Source of the DNA: Pantoea septica | Lineage (GTDB): Bacteria; Pseudomonadota; Gammaproteobacteria; Enterobacterales; Enterobacteriaceae | Length of the DNA stretch: 50,382 nucleotides | NCBI RefSeq assembly: GCF_002095575.1 | Contig: NZ_MLJJ01000029.1 | Location: 1 to 50,382, forward strand | Reading direction: 5' to 3' | In this document: positions 18,796 through 28,026 of the stretch, piece after piece | Numbering within the stretch: position 1 is the stretch's first letter | How the letters are laid out: each line of letters opens with the position of its first letter | Notes under the pieces: model-generated | Database searches by the model: none | The model's input: only the letters and a program-made list of their open reading frames with translations | What the model was told of the DNA's origin: nothing | Position numbers and translations under genes: made by a program

Positions 18796-19884
18796 TCAGG
18801 GTTTCTGACAGTCGTTAATCGCAGCCAGCACCATATCATGCGCTACGCCACCACGCACTTCGGAGCGGCCTAACGCCAGCGGCAGCACCAGCCGCAGCTC
18901 GCCCGCCAGCACCTTTTTGTCGCGCAGCATATGCGGCAGATACTCTTCTGCTTTCATGCTTTCCGGGCCGTGCACGGGCAGACCCGCGCGCTGCAGCAGC
19001 GCGATAATCCGCTGCGTGTCGGCCTCGCTGAACTGGCCCAGACGCTGCGCCGTGCGCGCCGCCATGACCATGCCCGCCGCGACAGCTTCGCCGTGCAGCC
19101 AGTTGCCGTAGCCCATATGCGCTTCGATAGCGTGACCGAAGGTGTGGCCCAGATTCAGCAGCGCGCGCTGGCCGTGCTCATGTTCATCGGCCGCCACCAC
19201 GTCCGCTTTAAGCTCGCAGCAGCGGCGAATGCACCAGGCGGTCGCCTGTTCATCCAGCGCCAGCAGCGCATCGAGATTTTGCTCAAGCCAGCTAAAGAAC
19301 TCGCCGTCCAGAATAATGCCGTATTTGATTACTTCCGCCAGGCCTGAAGCGAGCTCGCGCGGCGGCAGCGTGCGCAGACAGTCGGTATCGATCACCACCG
19401 AGGCAGGCTGGTAGAAGGCGCCGATCATGTTTTTGCCTAACGGATGGTTAACGGCCGTTTTGCCGCCGACCGAAGAATCGACCTGCGACAGCAGCGTGGT
19501 GGGCACCTGAATAAAGCGCACCCCGCGCTGATAGCTGGCGGCCGCAAAGCCGGTAAGATCGCCGATCACGCCGCCGCCCAGCGCAATAAGCGTGGTGTCG
19601 CGGCCGTGCGGCTTTTGTAGCAACGCGGTAAAGACGTCATCCATCACGGCCAGCGTTTTGTACTGCTCGCCGTCGGGTAGAATCACCTGGTCCACTTTAA
19701 CGCCTGCGGCCGTCAGCAACGCCGAGAGCGTATCAAGATAGAGCGGCTCCAGCGTCTGGTTGGTGACCAGCATTGCATTATCGCCCGCTTTCAGCGGCCA
19801 AAAAGAAGCCGGATCCTTGAACAGTCCGGCGGCAATGGTGATGGGATAGCTACGCTCTCCCAGTGAGACGGTGATCTTCTCCAT
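18796..19884 (-). CDS. aroB: AroB, 3-dehydroquinate synthase
   Basis: The second step of the shikimate pathway, converting DAHP to 3-dehydroquinate with NAD and a divalent metal. At 362 residues it matches E. coli. Visible motifs are the NAD-binding [17 protein letters not shown] and the substrate loop [19 protein letters not shown]. Metal ligands lie in GLAEVIKYG (Glu), [11 protein letters not shown] (His) and [11 protein letters not shown] (His). It lies 38 bases after aroK and is co-transcribed with it. Confidence 0.98.
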   Translation of the reverse strand: MEKITVSLGERSYPITIAAGLFKDPASFWPLKAGDNAMLVTNQTLEPLYLDTLSALLTAAGVKVDQVILPDGEQYKTLAVMDDVFTALLQKPHGRDTTLIALGGGVIGDLTGFAAASYQRGVRFIQVPTTLLSQVDSSVGGKTAVNHPLGKNMIGAFYQPASVVIDTDCLRTLPPRELASGLAEVIKYGIILDGEFFSWLEQNLDALLALDEQATAWCIRRCCELKADVVAADEHEHGQRALLNLGHTFGHAIEAHMGYGNWLHGEAVAAGMVMAARTAQRLGQFSEADTQRIIALLQRAGLPVHGPESMKAEEYLPHMLRDKKVLAGELRLVLPLALGRSEVRGGVAHDMVLAAINDCQKP

Positions 19885-19922
19885 GATGCTCGATACCTGT
19901 TACTGAGCCTTTCGGCGTTAGA

Positions 19923-20444
19923 TCAGTTTTTTTCCAACATGTGGATAATCTGGTTGGCCACCACTTTCGCACTTTGATCGTCAGTACGAATGGTGACATC
20001 CGCGATCTCTTCATAGAGCGGGTTGCGCTCGTCCGCCAGCGCTTCAAGCACTTCACGCGGCGGCGAATCAACCTGCAGCAGCGGACGCTTTTTATCGCGT
20101 TGCGTGCGTGCCAGCTGTTTCTCAATGGTGGTTTCAAGATACACCACGACACCACGGGCGGAGAGACGATTGCGTGTTTCCCGAGATTTGACGGAACCGC
20201 CGCCGGTCGCCAGGACAATGCCCTGCTTTTCGGTCAGCTCGTTAATGATTTTTTCTTCGCGGTCACGAAATCCAGCTTCGCCCTCGACGTCAAATACCCA
20301 GCCCACATCCGCTCCGGTACGTCGCTCAATTTCCTGATCGGAATCGAAAAATTCCATATTGAGTTGCTGAGCTAACTGACGACCAATAGTGCTTTTGCCG
20401 GCACCCATCGGCCCAACCAGAAAGATATTGCGTTTCTCTGCCAT
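19923..20444 (-). CDS. aroK: AroK, shikimate kinase I
   Basis: Phosphorylates shikimate at the 3-hydroxyl. At 173 residues it is nearly identical to E. coli AroK. The Walker A motif is GPMGAGKST, the shikimate-binding region is [23 protein letters not shown] is in LATGGGSVK, and the lid Arg is in [11 protein letters not shown]. The start at 20444 ([11 protein letters not shown]) is set by homology; the frame stays open 53 codons further upstream. It is the first gene of the aroK-aroB-damX-dam-rpe-gph-trpS cluster. Confidence 0.98.
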   Translation of the reverse strand: MAEKRNIFLVGPMGAGKSTIGRQLAQQLNMEFFDSDQEIERRTGADVGWVFDVEGEAGFRDREEKIINELTEKQGIVLATGGGSVKSRETRNRLSARGVVVYLETTIEKQLARTQRDKKRPLLQVDSPPREVLEALADERNPLYEEIADVTIRTDDQSAKVVANQIIHMLEKN

Positions 20445-20805
20445 TTTGTCGGTATTACTAAGAATTCGTTGATGATACCCCGCGTTCAGCGATATCGCTG
20501 GCGGGACAGGAACTGAGACCTCATGAGCGTTAGCAAGAGTCAGACGAAAAATTATCTCAACACTCAAGGGCGTTTGGCAACCGAATAAATCGCCCTCCGG
20601 CATTCCCCTTGCGGGGCCGGTATGCGATATGCGAAACGATGCGCATTAGCGCTGCGCTTTTTACGCGCCGCCTACAGAAGAGATATCTGACCCTGACGGA
20701 TACGCGCCGTCGGGACGGTTACAGCGTTCTAAAAATCGCTAAACCTTGTAAGCTAATTCCTGTCCTGCGTCAACGCAGTTGGCACTGGGGAGCGCATTTT
20801 CCGGT
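20445..20805. other. aroK leader and hofQ-aroK spacer
   Basis: A 361-bp gap between the hofQ stop and the aroK start, both on the minus strand. It contains the candidate aroK promoter listed separately and a perfect 12-bp palindrome AGCGATATCGCT at 20488-20499 in the putative leader. No further coding sequence is supported. A long leader would be consistent with E. coli aroK. Confidence 0.5.
20551..20580 (-). promoter_or_regulatory. Candidate sigma70 promoter for aroK
   Basis: On the minus strand TTGCCA (20575-20580) and GATAAT (20551-20556) are separated by 18 bases. This is a good sigma70-type pair about 110 bases upstream of the aroK start. Confidence 0.55.
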
Positions 20806-22089
20806 TTATCCGGCGGTAAGCGCTGCTTCCCTGACCAATCGCGGCGTAATAAAGATAACCAGCTCGCGTTTTTTATTTTCCGCTGTCTGATGGCGAAACA
20901 GCGATCCCAGCAGCGGAATATGGCCCAGCACCGGCACGCGGCTTTCGCCCTGGCTGCGCTGCTGCTGAAAAATGCCGCCCAGCGCCAGCGTTTCACCATC
21001 TTTTAGCGTGACCTGAGTTTCTATCTCCTGCTTATCAATTGAGAGGACGTCGCCGCCGCCGCTCTGCACCGCGCGGCCCGGCACGTTCTGGCTGATGCGA
21101 ATTTTCAGCTGGATGCGCCCGTTGCCCAGCACGTTGGGCGTGACCTCCATGCCGAGCACCGCCTCTTTAAATTCGATGGTGGTCGCGCCGCTGTTGCCCG
21201 CCGACACCTCATAGGGGATCTCGCTGCCCTGTTTGATCATCGCCTTCTGCTGATGCGAGGTGAAGAGACGCGGGCTGGCGATAATCTCGACCTGGTTTTC
21301 CTGCTCCAGCGCGCTGAGCTCCAGATCGAGCAGCCGACCGCCGACCCGCGCCAGCGTCACGCCTGCGGCGATCCCTGGCGAACTCGCCGCCAGCGGGATC
21401 GCCAGCCGGGGATTGCGCAGCGCGCCGGCCACCGCCTCCGCGCCGGCCGGCAGGTTCCAGCTCACGCCGAGCTCCCGCAGCCTCTCCTCGCTGATGGTGA
21501 CGATATGCGCCGCCAGCTCCACCTGTTCGAGCGGCACATCAAGCGCCCGCAGCCAGCGTTCGGCATCGCTGAGCGCCGCTGGCGTATCGCGCAGCAGCAG
21601 CGCGTTAGCGCGCGCGTCGAGGGTTACGCTGCCGCGCGGCGTCATCAGCGCCTGCCGTTCGCCCTGAAAGCTGCGGTAGACCTCTGTCGCGCTGGCGTGG
21701 CGCAGCGTGACGGCGCGCAGCGCCAGCGGCTCCTGCTGCGCGCTGACAGCCTGCGCCTGCTGCTCTTTTAGCTGGCGCCAGCTGTCGGGGTAAACCAGCA
21801 GCACATTCTCCTCTTCCACCAGGGTAAGCTCCGCCAGCCGCGTCACCAGCGACAGCGCCTGCCGCCAGGGCACGTCGTCGAGACGCAGCGACAGCCGGCC
21901 CTCCACGCCTGGAGCGATTAACAGATTAACGTGCTGATAATCCGCCAGCGCCTGCAAAATGCGCTCGACCGGGGCGTCGTCGAAGTTGAGGCTGAGCCGC
22001 TGGCCGCGTTCACCGTCGCTGGGATCGTCAGTGGCCTGGACGGGCGCGAGCCAAAGGCTTGTCAGCAGTAAGAGTGTCATCCTGAACAT
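20806..22089 (-). CDS. hofQ: HofQ, secretin (PilQ/ComE homologue)
   Basis: An outer-membrane secretin-family protein of 427 residues, homologous to PilQ of type IV pili and ComE of Haemophilus competence. A signal peptide (MFRMTLLLLTSLWLAPVQA) is followed by STN/N-domain-like sequence (LSLNFDDAPVERILQALADYQ, then VDGxLSLRL-like repeats). The C-terminal secretin core has EIPYEVSAGNSGATTIEFKEA and VPVLGHIPLLGSLFRH. The start at 22089 has an AAAGGAAG site and gives a 62-base overlap with hofP. In E. coli this operon lets cells use DNA as a nutrient. Confidence 0.93.
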   Translation of the reverse strand: MFRMTLLLLTSLWLAPVQATDDPSDGERGQRLSLNFDDAPVERILQALADYQHVNLLIAPGVEGRLSLRLDDVPWRQALSLVTRLAELTLVEEENVLLVYPDSWRQLKEQQAQAVSAQQEPLALRAVTLRHASATEVYRSFQGERQALMTPRGSVTLDARANALLLRDTPAALSDAERWLRALDVPLEQVELAAHIVTISEERLRELGVSWNLPAGAEAVAGALRNPRLAIPLAASSPGIAAGVTLARVGGRLLDLELSALEQENQVEIIASPRLFTSHQQKAMIKQGSEIPYEVSAGNSGATTIEFKEAVLGMEVTPNVLGNGRIQLKIRISQNVPGRAVQSGGGDVLSIDKQEIETQVTLKDGETLALGGIFQQQRSQGESRVPVLGHIPLLGSLFRHQTAENKKRELVIFITPRLVREAALTAG

Positions 22090-22414
22090 GAGCGCTTCCT
22101 TTGAGAGAAAGAGTGACGAATTGCGGCGCACAGCCGCTGCCTGCGATGAGCGTCAGGCTGCGAGGCGCCATAGCGCTCAGTCGCCAGCCCGGCAGCGGAA
22201 GGCGATCCGCCGCCGCGATTTTAACGACGCCCCCCTGTGGCGACGTCAGCCAGGCGCGCAGGCGCGGCGCACGTCCCAGCACGCCCTGCAGCCGCCAGCC
22301 GGTTAGTGCGGCTGGCGGCTCGCACCGGCTCTCCGGCGGCGGCTGAAACGGATCGCGCGGCGCGGCATAAAGCGCGGCCGCCGCCAGCCAGAGAAGCAGC
22401 CATTTAGCGCGCAT
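22028..22414 (-). CDS. hofP: HofP, PilP-like pilus/DNA-uptake assembly protein
   Basis: A 128-residue protein with an N-terminal hydrophobic signal (MRAKWLLLWLAAAALYAAPRDPF) and the RDPFQPPP start typical of mature HofP/PilP-type proteins. Sequence similarity is low, as is usual for this family. Assignment rests mainly on position between hofO and hofQ. It overlaps hofO by 11 bases and hofQ by 62. Confidence 0.8.
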   Translation of the reverse strand: MRAKWLLLWLAAAALYAAPRDPFQPPPESRCEPPAALTGWRLQGVLGRAPRLRAWLTSPQGGVVKIAAADRLPLPGWRLSAMAPRSLTLIAGSGCAPQFVTLSLKGSAHVQDDTLTADKPLARARPGH

Positions 22415-22898
22415 CGCCGCTCTCCAGCCAGAGTTTCGCCTGCACCTTTCCCTGTCGCGCCTCGAGCAGAAAACGCGTCGGAAAGGGAGCCGTGGTGCGC
22501 GCCAGCTCGGCGAACAGCGGCAGAAACTGCTCCCACGGCAGCAGCAGCGTCAGGGCGCGCGGCTCCGTTTCGGGCTGCCACGCCTGCAGCTGGCTGCCGC
22601 GCGCCGCCAGAACGGCGTCGATCGGCGCGACGCGGGACGACGCCTCGGATCGGCGTGCGCCCTCGGCCAGCTGCGCGCGCAGTGCCGCCTCATCAGGCAG
22701 CGCATTGAGCTGCGCCAGCTGCTGCTGGTACTTCTGCTCAAGCCGGGCGATATCGGCGCGCAGCGCCTGTTGCGCTAACTGTTGCGGCTGCAAAAACAGC
22801 AGCCAGAGCGCCAGCGTCGCCGCGGCGAAGCACGCCGCTAATATGCCGATTTGTCGGCGCAGCGGCAGATGCAGCCAGCGCTCCAGCGCGCTATTCAT
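22404..22898 (-). CDS. hofO: HofO, PilO-like inner-membrane protein
   Basis: A 164-residue bitopic protein. A short cytoplasmic N-terminus is followed by a membrane segment (IGILAACFAAATLALWLLFL), then a Gln-rich predicted coiled coil (QQALRADIARLEQKYQQQLAQLN) and a ferredoxin-like PilO domain. The ATG at 22898 lies inside the last codons of hofN (8-base overlap). It would pair with HofN in the inner-membrane platform. Confidence 0.82.
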   Translation of the reverse strand: MNSALERWLHLPLRRQIGILAACFAAATLALWLLFLQPQQLAQQALRADIARLEQKYQQQLAQLNALPDEAALRAQLAEGARRSEASSRVAPIDAVLAARGSQLQAWQPETEPRALTLLLPWEQFLPLFAELARTTAPFPTRFLLEARQGKVQAKLWLESGDAR

Positions 22899-23433
22899 CC
22901 GCGATCTCCTCAAGATGCGCGCGCAGCGTAAAGCGATAGATGCCGTCCGGCTGACGCTCGATGTTGCCCTGCCGCACCGCGGCGAAGAGCGCCGCTTCGT
23001 CGAGATGGTGCCGCAGTTCGCCTATCGCCCGCATCTCCTGCGCGCGTCCCTCAATACGCAGCTGCGTCGGCATCTTCTCTACGCGCTCCAGCCAGACCCG
23101 CTGCGGCAACAGCGCCGGCAGCGCCTGCCAGAATCGGTGCCAGCGCATCAGGTCGTCGGCGTGACGCCGCGCGCGCCGCCACGCTGCCTGCTGCGCCGCC
23201 AGCTGCTGCTGCAGTTCGCGCCGCTGGCCAATCCGTTGAGCGATCGCCGTCAGCGCGTGGTGCGCCTCGCTCTGGACGCTGAGCAGATGCTGGCTGACGC
23301 GGTCGAGACGCCATAGCGCTAAGGCCGCCGTCAGCGTCAGCGCCAGCAGCAGCGTCGCCGTCAGCCCCAGCACGGCGCGCCGCTGGCGGCGCAGACGCGC
23401 ATGTCGCCACGGCAGCATATTCACCGCGATCAT
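22891..23433 (-). CDS. hofN: HofN, PilN-like inner-membrane protein
   Basis: 180 residues (179 in E. coli). The N-terminal MIAVNMLPWRHARLRRQRR matches the PilN-type INLLPWR motif that docks PilM/HofM. A membrane helix follows (LGLTATLLLALTLTAALALW), then a periplasmic coiled coil. Its ATG shares one base with the hofM stop (TGATG), implying translational coupling. Confidence 0.88.
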   Translation of the reverse strand: MIAVNMLPWRHARLRRQRRAVLGLTATLLLALTLTAALALWRLDRVSQHLLSVQSEAHHALTAIAQRIGQRRELQQQLAAQQAAWRRARRHADDLMRWHRFWQALPALLPQRVWLERVEKMPTQLRIEGRAQEMRAIGELRHHLDEAALFAAVRQGNIERQPDGIYRFTLRAHLEEIADE

Positions 23434-24248
23434 CAGCTATCCTCAGGGCGCAGCGCCAGTCCGGCGGCAATGCAAAACGCCGCTTCCTGCTGGGGCAGCG
23501 GCGGCTGGCGGTAAGCGAACAGGCTGAACGGCGAAAAAGAGAAGAAGGCGTCGGGCAGCAGATCGGGCGACGGCGCGCAGCCGAACAGCGCGCTGGCCTG
23601 CGGGAAACAGCGCTGCCTCACTTCCTCGGGCGCGGTCTCTATGCTGGCGCTGCCGACCACGCTCTCGCTGGCGCGGCTATACCAGAGCCACTGCGCGTCG
23701 TGACCGATCAGCAGCGCGGCGTCGTCATTCAGGCCTGCGGCGCGCGCCGTCAGCGCCAGCGCATGGGTCGTGAGCTCAAAAACGGCCGGCCGCAGCGCGC
23801 TCTGCCGCAGCGGCGTCAGCCACTGGGCGATGACCTCTTGCCGGGCGGCGGTAACGTAAAGCTGGCGGGTTGCTTCGCTGGCGCGGTAGTCGAGCACCAG
23901 CGCTTCCGGCTCGACCGGAAAGAGCCGCTGCGCCGCCGCCGTCACGTAACGCCCCAGCGCAGGCTCCTGCAGACGCTGGTTCGGCAGGGCCAGCGGCCGC
24001 TGCAGCACCAGCTGCGCAGGCAGTCCGACGCGCAGCGAATAGCGCTGCGGTAGCTGTTGTCGCAGCATGCGCAGCGCCGCCTGTAATTCAGGCGAAGATT
24101 GCAGCACGCCGTTTCTTAACGTATCTTGCGGCAGCCCTTGCTGCCACCAGCGGCACAGCTGCCAGCCGCCGCGCCGGCGCTGTATAGCGAGAGCGCAGAG
24201 CTGCGTATTCTGAATATCCAGTCCGACCTGCCATGTCTGAAAAGCCAT
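23433..24248 (-). CDS. hofM: HofM, PilM-like cytoplasmic ATPase-fold protein
   Basis: A 271-residue actin-fold-like protein, first gene of hofMNOPQ. The start MAFQTWQVGLDIQN matches E. coli HofM, with an AAGGAGA ribosome site. An in-frame ATG 14 codons upstream is rejected. PilM-type proteins bind the PilN N-terminus to form a cytoplasmic ring. The gene is divergent from mrcA, an arrangement shared with com/pil operons next to ponA in other Gammaproteobacteria. Confidence 0.88.
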   Translation of the reverse strand: MAFQTWQVGLDIQNTQLCALAIQRRRGGWQLCRWWQQGLPQDTLRNGVLQSSPELQAALRMLRQQLPQRYSLRVGLPAQLVLQRPLALPNQRLQEPALGRYVTAAAQRLFPVEPEALVLDYRASEATRQLYVTAARQEVIAQWLTPLRQSALRPAVFELTTHALALTARAAGLNDDAALLIGHDAQWLWYSRASESVVGSASIETAPEEVRQRCFPQASALFGCAPSPDLLPDAFFSFSPFSLFAYRQPPLPQQEAAFCIAAGLALRPEDS

Positions 24249-24365
24249 GCGCGCGATCTCCTTATCTACAGGGGTAAAAGGACATATCAAAGCGTCTGGC
24301 TTGCCTTTATACTACCGCGCGGTTGTTTATAAACTGCTCAAACGACAACAGATGGGAAACTCCAG

Positions 24366-26915
24366 GTGAAGTTCGTAAAGTATTTATTAATCCTTGCAGT
24401 GTGTTGCATCTTGCTGGGAGCTGGCTCGATTTATGGTTTGTACAAATATATAGAGCCGCAGCTGCCCGACGTTAACACGCTGAAAGATGTGCGCCTGCAG
24501 ACGCCCATGCAGGTGTACAGCGCGGATGGCGAACTGATCGCCCAGTACGGCGAGAAGCGCCGTATTCCGCTGACGCTGCAGCAGATGCCGCCAGAGCTGA
24601 TCAAAGCCTTTATCGCCACGGAAGACAGCCGCTTCTACGAGCATCACGGCGTCGATCCGGTGGGCATTTTCCGCGCCGCCAGCATCGCGCTGATGTCCGG
24701 CCATGCTTCGCAGGGCGCGAGCACCATTACGCAGCAGCTGGCGCGTAACTTCTTTCTGAGCCCTGAGCGCACGCTGATGCGCAAGATCAAGGAGGCGTTT
24801 CTCGCCATTCGCATTGAGCAGCTGCTGAATAAAGATGAGATCCTTGAGCTCTATCTGAACAAGATCTATCTCGGCTATCGCGCCTATGGCGTCGGCGCCG
24901 CCGCGCAGGTGTACTTCGGCAAGCCGGTCGACCAGCTTTCGCTGAGCGAAATGGCGATGATCGCCGGTCTGCCCAAAGCGCCCTCTACCTTTAACCCGCT
25001 CTACTCCCACAGCCGCGCGCTGGCGCGTCGCAATGTGGTGCTGTCGCGCATGCTGGATCAGGGCTACATCACTCAGCAGCAGTACGATGAAGCGCGCAGC
25101 GCGCCGCTGGAAGCGAGCTATCACGGTCCGGAAATCGCCTTCTCGTCGCCCTATCTGAGCGAAATGGCGCGCCAGGAGATGGTGAAGCGCTACGGCGACG
25201 GCGCCTATAACGACGGCTACAAGGTCTATACCACCGTGACGCGTCGTCTACAGCAGGCGGCGCAGGAGGCGGTGCGTAACAACGTGCTGGCCTACGATAT
25301 GCGTCACGGCTACCGCGGGCCGACCAGCGTGCTGTGGAAAGTGGGCGAACCCGCCTGGAGCCAGGAGCAGATCCTGAAAGCGCTCAAGCCGCTGCCGGTT
25401 TACGGACCCTTGTTGCCTGCCGTTGTAACGCAGGCCAGCAGCGACGAGGCGACCGCGATGCTGAAAGATGGCACCAGCGTCTCGCTAGGCCTCGCCGGCG
25501 TGCGCTGGGCGCGCGCGTTCAAGTCGGATACCGTGCAGGGCCCAACGCCGAGAAGCGTGACGCAGGTGGTGCAGACGGGTCAGCAGATTTGGGTGCGTAA
25601 GGTCAATAATGACTGGTGGCTGGCGCAGGTGCCGGACGTTAACTCCGCGCTGGTGTCGCTCGATCCGCAAACCGGCGCGGTGCGCGCGCTGGTCGGTGGC
25701 TTCGACTTTAATCAAAGCATGTTCAACCGCGCCACCCAGGCGCTGCGTCAGGTCGGCTCCAACATTAAGCCGTTCCTCTATACCGCGGCGATGGATCGCG
25801 GTCTGACGCTGGCCTCGATCCTGAACGACGTGCCGATTTCGCGCTGGGATGCGGGCGCGGGCGCCGACTGGCGGCCGAAAAACTCGCCGCCTACCTATGA
25901 CGGTCCGATTCGTCTGCGTCAGGGGTTAGGTCAGTCGAAAAACGTCGTGATGGTGCGTGCCATGCGTGCCATGGGCGTCGATTACGCGGCGGAATATCTG
26001 CAGCGCTTCGGCTTCCCGGCGCAGAATATCGTGCATACCGAATCGCTGGCGCTCGGCGCAGCGTCGTTTACGCCGATGCAGGTAGCCCGCGGCTACTCCG
26101 TGATGGCGAACGGCGGTTTCCTGGTCGACCCGTACTTCATCAGCAAGATCGAGAACGAGCAAGGCGGCGTGATTTTCGAAGCGAAACCGCGCATCGCCTG
26201 CCCGCAGTGCAATCTGCCGGTGATCTATGGCGAAACCCGCAAGGCGCTGGCGCTGAACGAGGAGAGCGTAGAAAACGTCGCGACTTCCGATCAGAACCAG
26301 AACCAGCCGGCGCCGCAGCCAGCGCTGGGGCAGGTTCCCCCTCAGCCGCAGCCGGACGGGCAGCAGTATGCGCCGCATGTCATCAACACGCCGCTGTCGT
26401 TTCTGATCAAAAGCGCGCTCAACTCCAATATCTTTGGCGAACCGGGCTGGATGGGTACCGGCTGGCGCGCGTCGCGCGATTTGAAGCGCAACGATATCGG
26501 CGGTAAAACCGGCACCACCAACAGTTCGAAAGACGCCTGGTTCTCCGGCTACGGTCCCGGCGTAGTGACCTCGGTGTGGATCGGCTTTGACGACGCGCGC
26601 CGCGCTTTAGGCCGCAGCACGCTGTCGGGCGCGATTCCAGACCAGATTTCCGGTTATGAAGGCGGCGCGAAAAGCGCACAGCCGGCGTGGGACGACTATA
26701 TGAAGAGTGCGCTGGACGGCGTGCCGGAGCAGCCGCTGACGCCGCCGGAGGGCATCGTCACGGTGACTATTGACCGCAGCACCGGCAAGCTGGCCAACGG
26801 CGGCGGCAATACGCGCCAGGAGTACTTCATCAACGGTACGCAGCCGACGGAATACTCAGTACATGACGTCGGCACCACCATTATGGATAACGGCGAGAGC
26901 CACGAGCTCTTCTAA
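24366..26915 (+). CDS. mrcA: MrcA (PBP1a), bifunctional peptidoglycan synthase
   Basis: A class A penicillin-binding protein. It polymerises lipid II (glycosyltransferase domain with EDSRFYEHHGVD, QGASTITQQLARNF and LNKIYLG) and cross-links glycan strands (transpeptidase domain). Transpeptidase motifs are SNIK (catalytic Ser, in RQVGSNIKPF), SKN in GQSKNVVMV and KTGTT. The N-terminus KFVKYLLILAVCCILLGAG is the membrane anchor. It has 849 residues (850 in E. coli) and starts with GTG at 24366. A Gln/Pro-rich stretch near residues 640-660 replaces a variable linker. Confidence 0.98.
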   Translation: MKFVKYLLILAVCCILLGAGSIYGLYKYIEPQLPDVNTLKDVRLQTPMQVYSADGELIAQYGEKRRIPLTLQQMPPELIKAFIATEDSRFYEHHGVDPVGIFRAASIALMSGHASQGASTITQQLARNFFLSPERTLMRKIKEAFLAIRIEQLLNKDEILELYLNKIYLGYRAYGVGAAAQVYFGKPVDQLSLSEMAMIAGLPKAPSTFNPLYSHSRALARRNVVLSRMLDQGYITQQQYDEARSAPLEASYHGPEIAFSSPYLSEMARQEMVKRYGDGAYNDGYKVYTTVTRRLQQAAQEAVRNNVLAYDMRHGYRGPTSVLWKVGEPAWSQEQILKALKPLPVYGPLLPAVVTQASSDEATAMLKDGTSVSLGLAGVRWARAFKSDTVQGPTPRSVTQVVQTGQQIWVRKVNNDWWLAQVPDVNSALVSLDPQTGAVRALVGGFDFNQSMFNRATQALRQVGSNIKPFLYTAAMDRGLTLASILNDVPISRWDAGAGADWRPKNSPPTYDGPIRLRQGLGQSKNVVMVRAMRAMGVDYAAEYLQRFGFPAQNIVHTESLALGAASFTPMQVARGYSVMANGGFLVDPYFISKIENEQGGVIFEAKPRIACPQCNLPVIYGETRKALALNEESVENVATSDQNQNQPAPQPALGQVPPQPQPDGQQYAPHVINTPLSFLIKSALNSNIFGEPGWMGTGWRASRDLKRNDIGGKTGTTNSSKDAWFSGYGPGVVTSVWIGFDDARRALGRSTLSGAIPDQISGYEGGAKSAQPAWDDYMKSALDGVPEQPLTPPEGIVTVTIDRSTGKLANGGGNTRQEYFINGTQPTEYSVHDVGTTIMDNGESHELF

Positions 26916-26936
26916 GCCCTATAGGCAGTAGTAAAA

Positions 26937-26966
26937 CAAAAAGCCGACAGCAATGTCGGCTTTTTT
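26937..26966 (+). terminator. Intrinsic terminator of mrcA
   Basis: AGCCGACA / TGTCGGCT, an 8-bp stem with a GCAA tetraloop, is flanked by A-runs before and six T residues after. It is a textbook rho-independent terminator, likely bidirectional with nudE. Confidence 0.93.
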
Positions 26967-27067
26967 ATATATGCAATGTGCCAGCGCGGGTGAGATGGCA
27001 CGATCGCAAGCTTTTCAGCTGCCTTTAAGACGATAACCCATGCTTCTTTCAGGCCGTGCCATACCCG

Positions 27068-27634
27068 TTAGTAACTCAGTCGCCCCTGCCGCACCAGCCA
27101 CTCGCGCACGAGGAAAAGCGCGCTCACGTTGCGCGCCTCGCGGAAATCGGGCTCCTGCAGCAGCGCCAGCAGATCCTCCAGCGGCCAGCGATGCTCGATT
27201 AGCGGCTCCGGCTCGTCGCCCTCCAGCCGTTCAGGATAAAGCCCTTCCGCCACCACGATATTCATCTTGCTGGAGAAGTAGGAGGGCGCCATGGTCAGCT
27301 TGCTGAGAAACGTTAGCTTCTCGGCGCCGAAGCCGACCTCTTCTTTCAGTTCGCGGTTCGCCGCCTCGAAGACGGTTTCGCCGGGATCGATCAATCCCTT
27401 AGGAAAGCCCAGCTCATAGCTCTCCAGCCCCACTGCGTACTCCTGAATCAGCACGACCTGATTATCGATAATCGGGACAATCATCACCGCTTCGCGCTCG
27501 GAGGGCTTCATGCGCTCGTAAACGCGGCGCGCGCCGTTGCTAAAAGCGAGATCGACGGATTCAACGGTGAACAGCCGCGAGCGCGCCACGGTTTCCACTT
27601 TGAGGATGTCGGGTTTCTTTAACGGGTTCTTCAT
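27068..27634 (-). CDS. nudE: NudE, ADP compounds hydrolase (Nudix)
   Basis: A Nudix hydrolase acting on ADP-ribose, NADH and Ap3A to release AMP. It has 188 residues (186 in E. coli). The Nudix box fits GX5EX7REUXEEXGU exactly in PKGLIDPGETVFEAANRELKEEVGFG. It is convergent with mrcA and divergent from igaA, as in E. coli. Confidence 0.96.
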   Translation of the reverse strand: MKNPLKKPDILKVETVARSRLFTVESVDLAFSNGARRVYERMKPSEREAVMIVPIIDNQVVLIQEYAVGLESYELGFPKGLIDPGETVFEAANRELKEEVGFGAEKLTFLSKLTMAPSYFSSKMNIVVAEGLYPERLEGDEPEPLIEHRWPLEDLLALLQEPDFREARNVSALFLVREWLVRQGRLSY

Positions 27635-28026
27635 ATCAGCCTCAGACGTTCAACGCCGCGCGGTGCGGTAAAAAAATTAGCTTACCTGACCACAGGCGTT
27701 TGTGCGACAGCGAGTTTAGCGCCGGCCCCAGAGGCCGCGCCTGGCCTGGCGTGTTCGAATGCGGCTGCGCCAGTTAACGCTTTTGCAATAAGTCAACGTC
27801 GCGCGGTAAAATTCAGAAAAGACCGATGTTTAATTCAGATTCTGCCGGTTAACATTCGGACAAGGCATGCTGCATTAACTTCTAATTAAATGATTTTGCG
27901 CGTTATTTCCTCTGGCATTTAGCTTGTCAGAATAGTTTATTCCCGCCAAAATTGTCTTAAATAACAGTTCTATCTGGGAGCATTAGTCCAAAGTGAAGGC
28001 AGGATTTTGGCTGCATTGAACAACGC
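27635..28026. other. nudE-igaA divergent spacer
   Basis: 392 bp without a supported gene. The part nearest igaA (about 27780-27970) is AT-rich and probably carries the igaA promoter. I could not fix convincing -35/-10 elements or any regulator box. Confidence 0.4.

Noticed and set aside
24249..24365. CRP-S (Sxy-dependent) site before hofM
   Set aside because: I searched for TGCGA-N6-TCGCA in the divergent hofM/mrcA gap and found no acceptable match.
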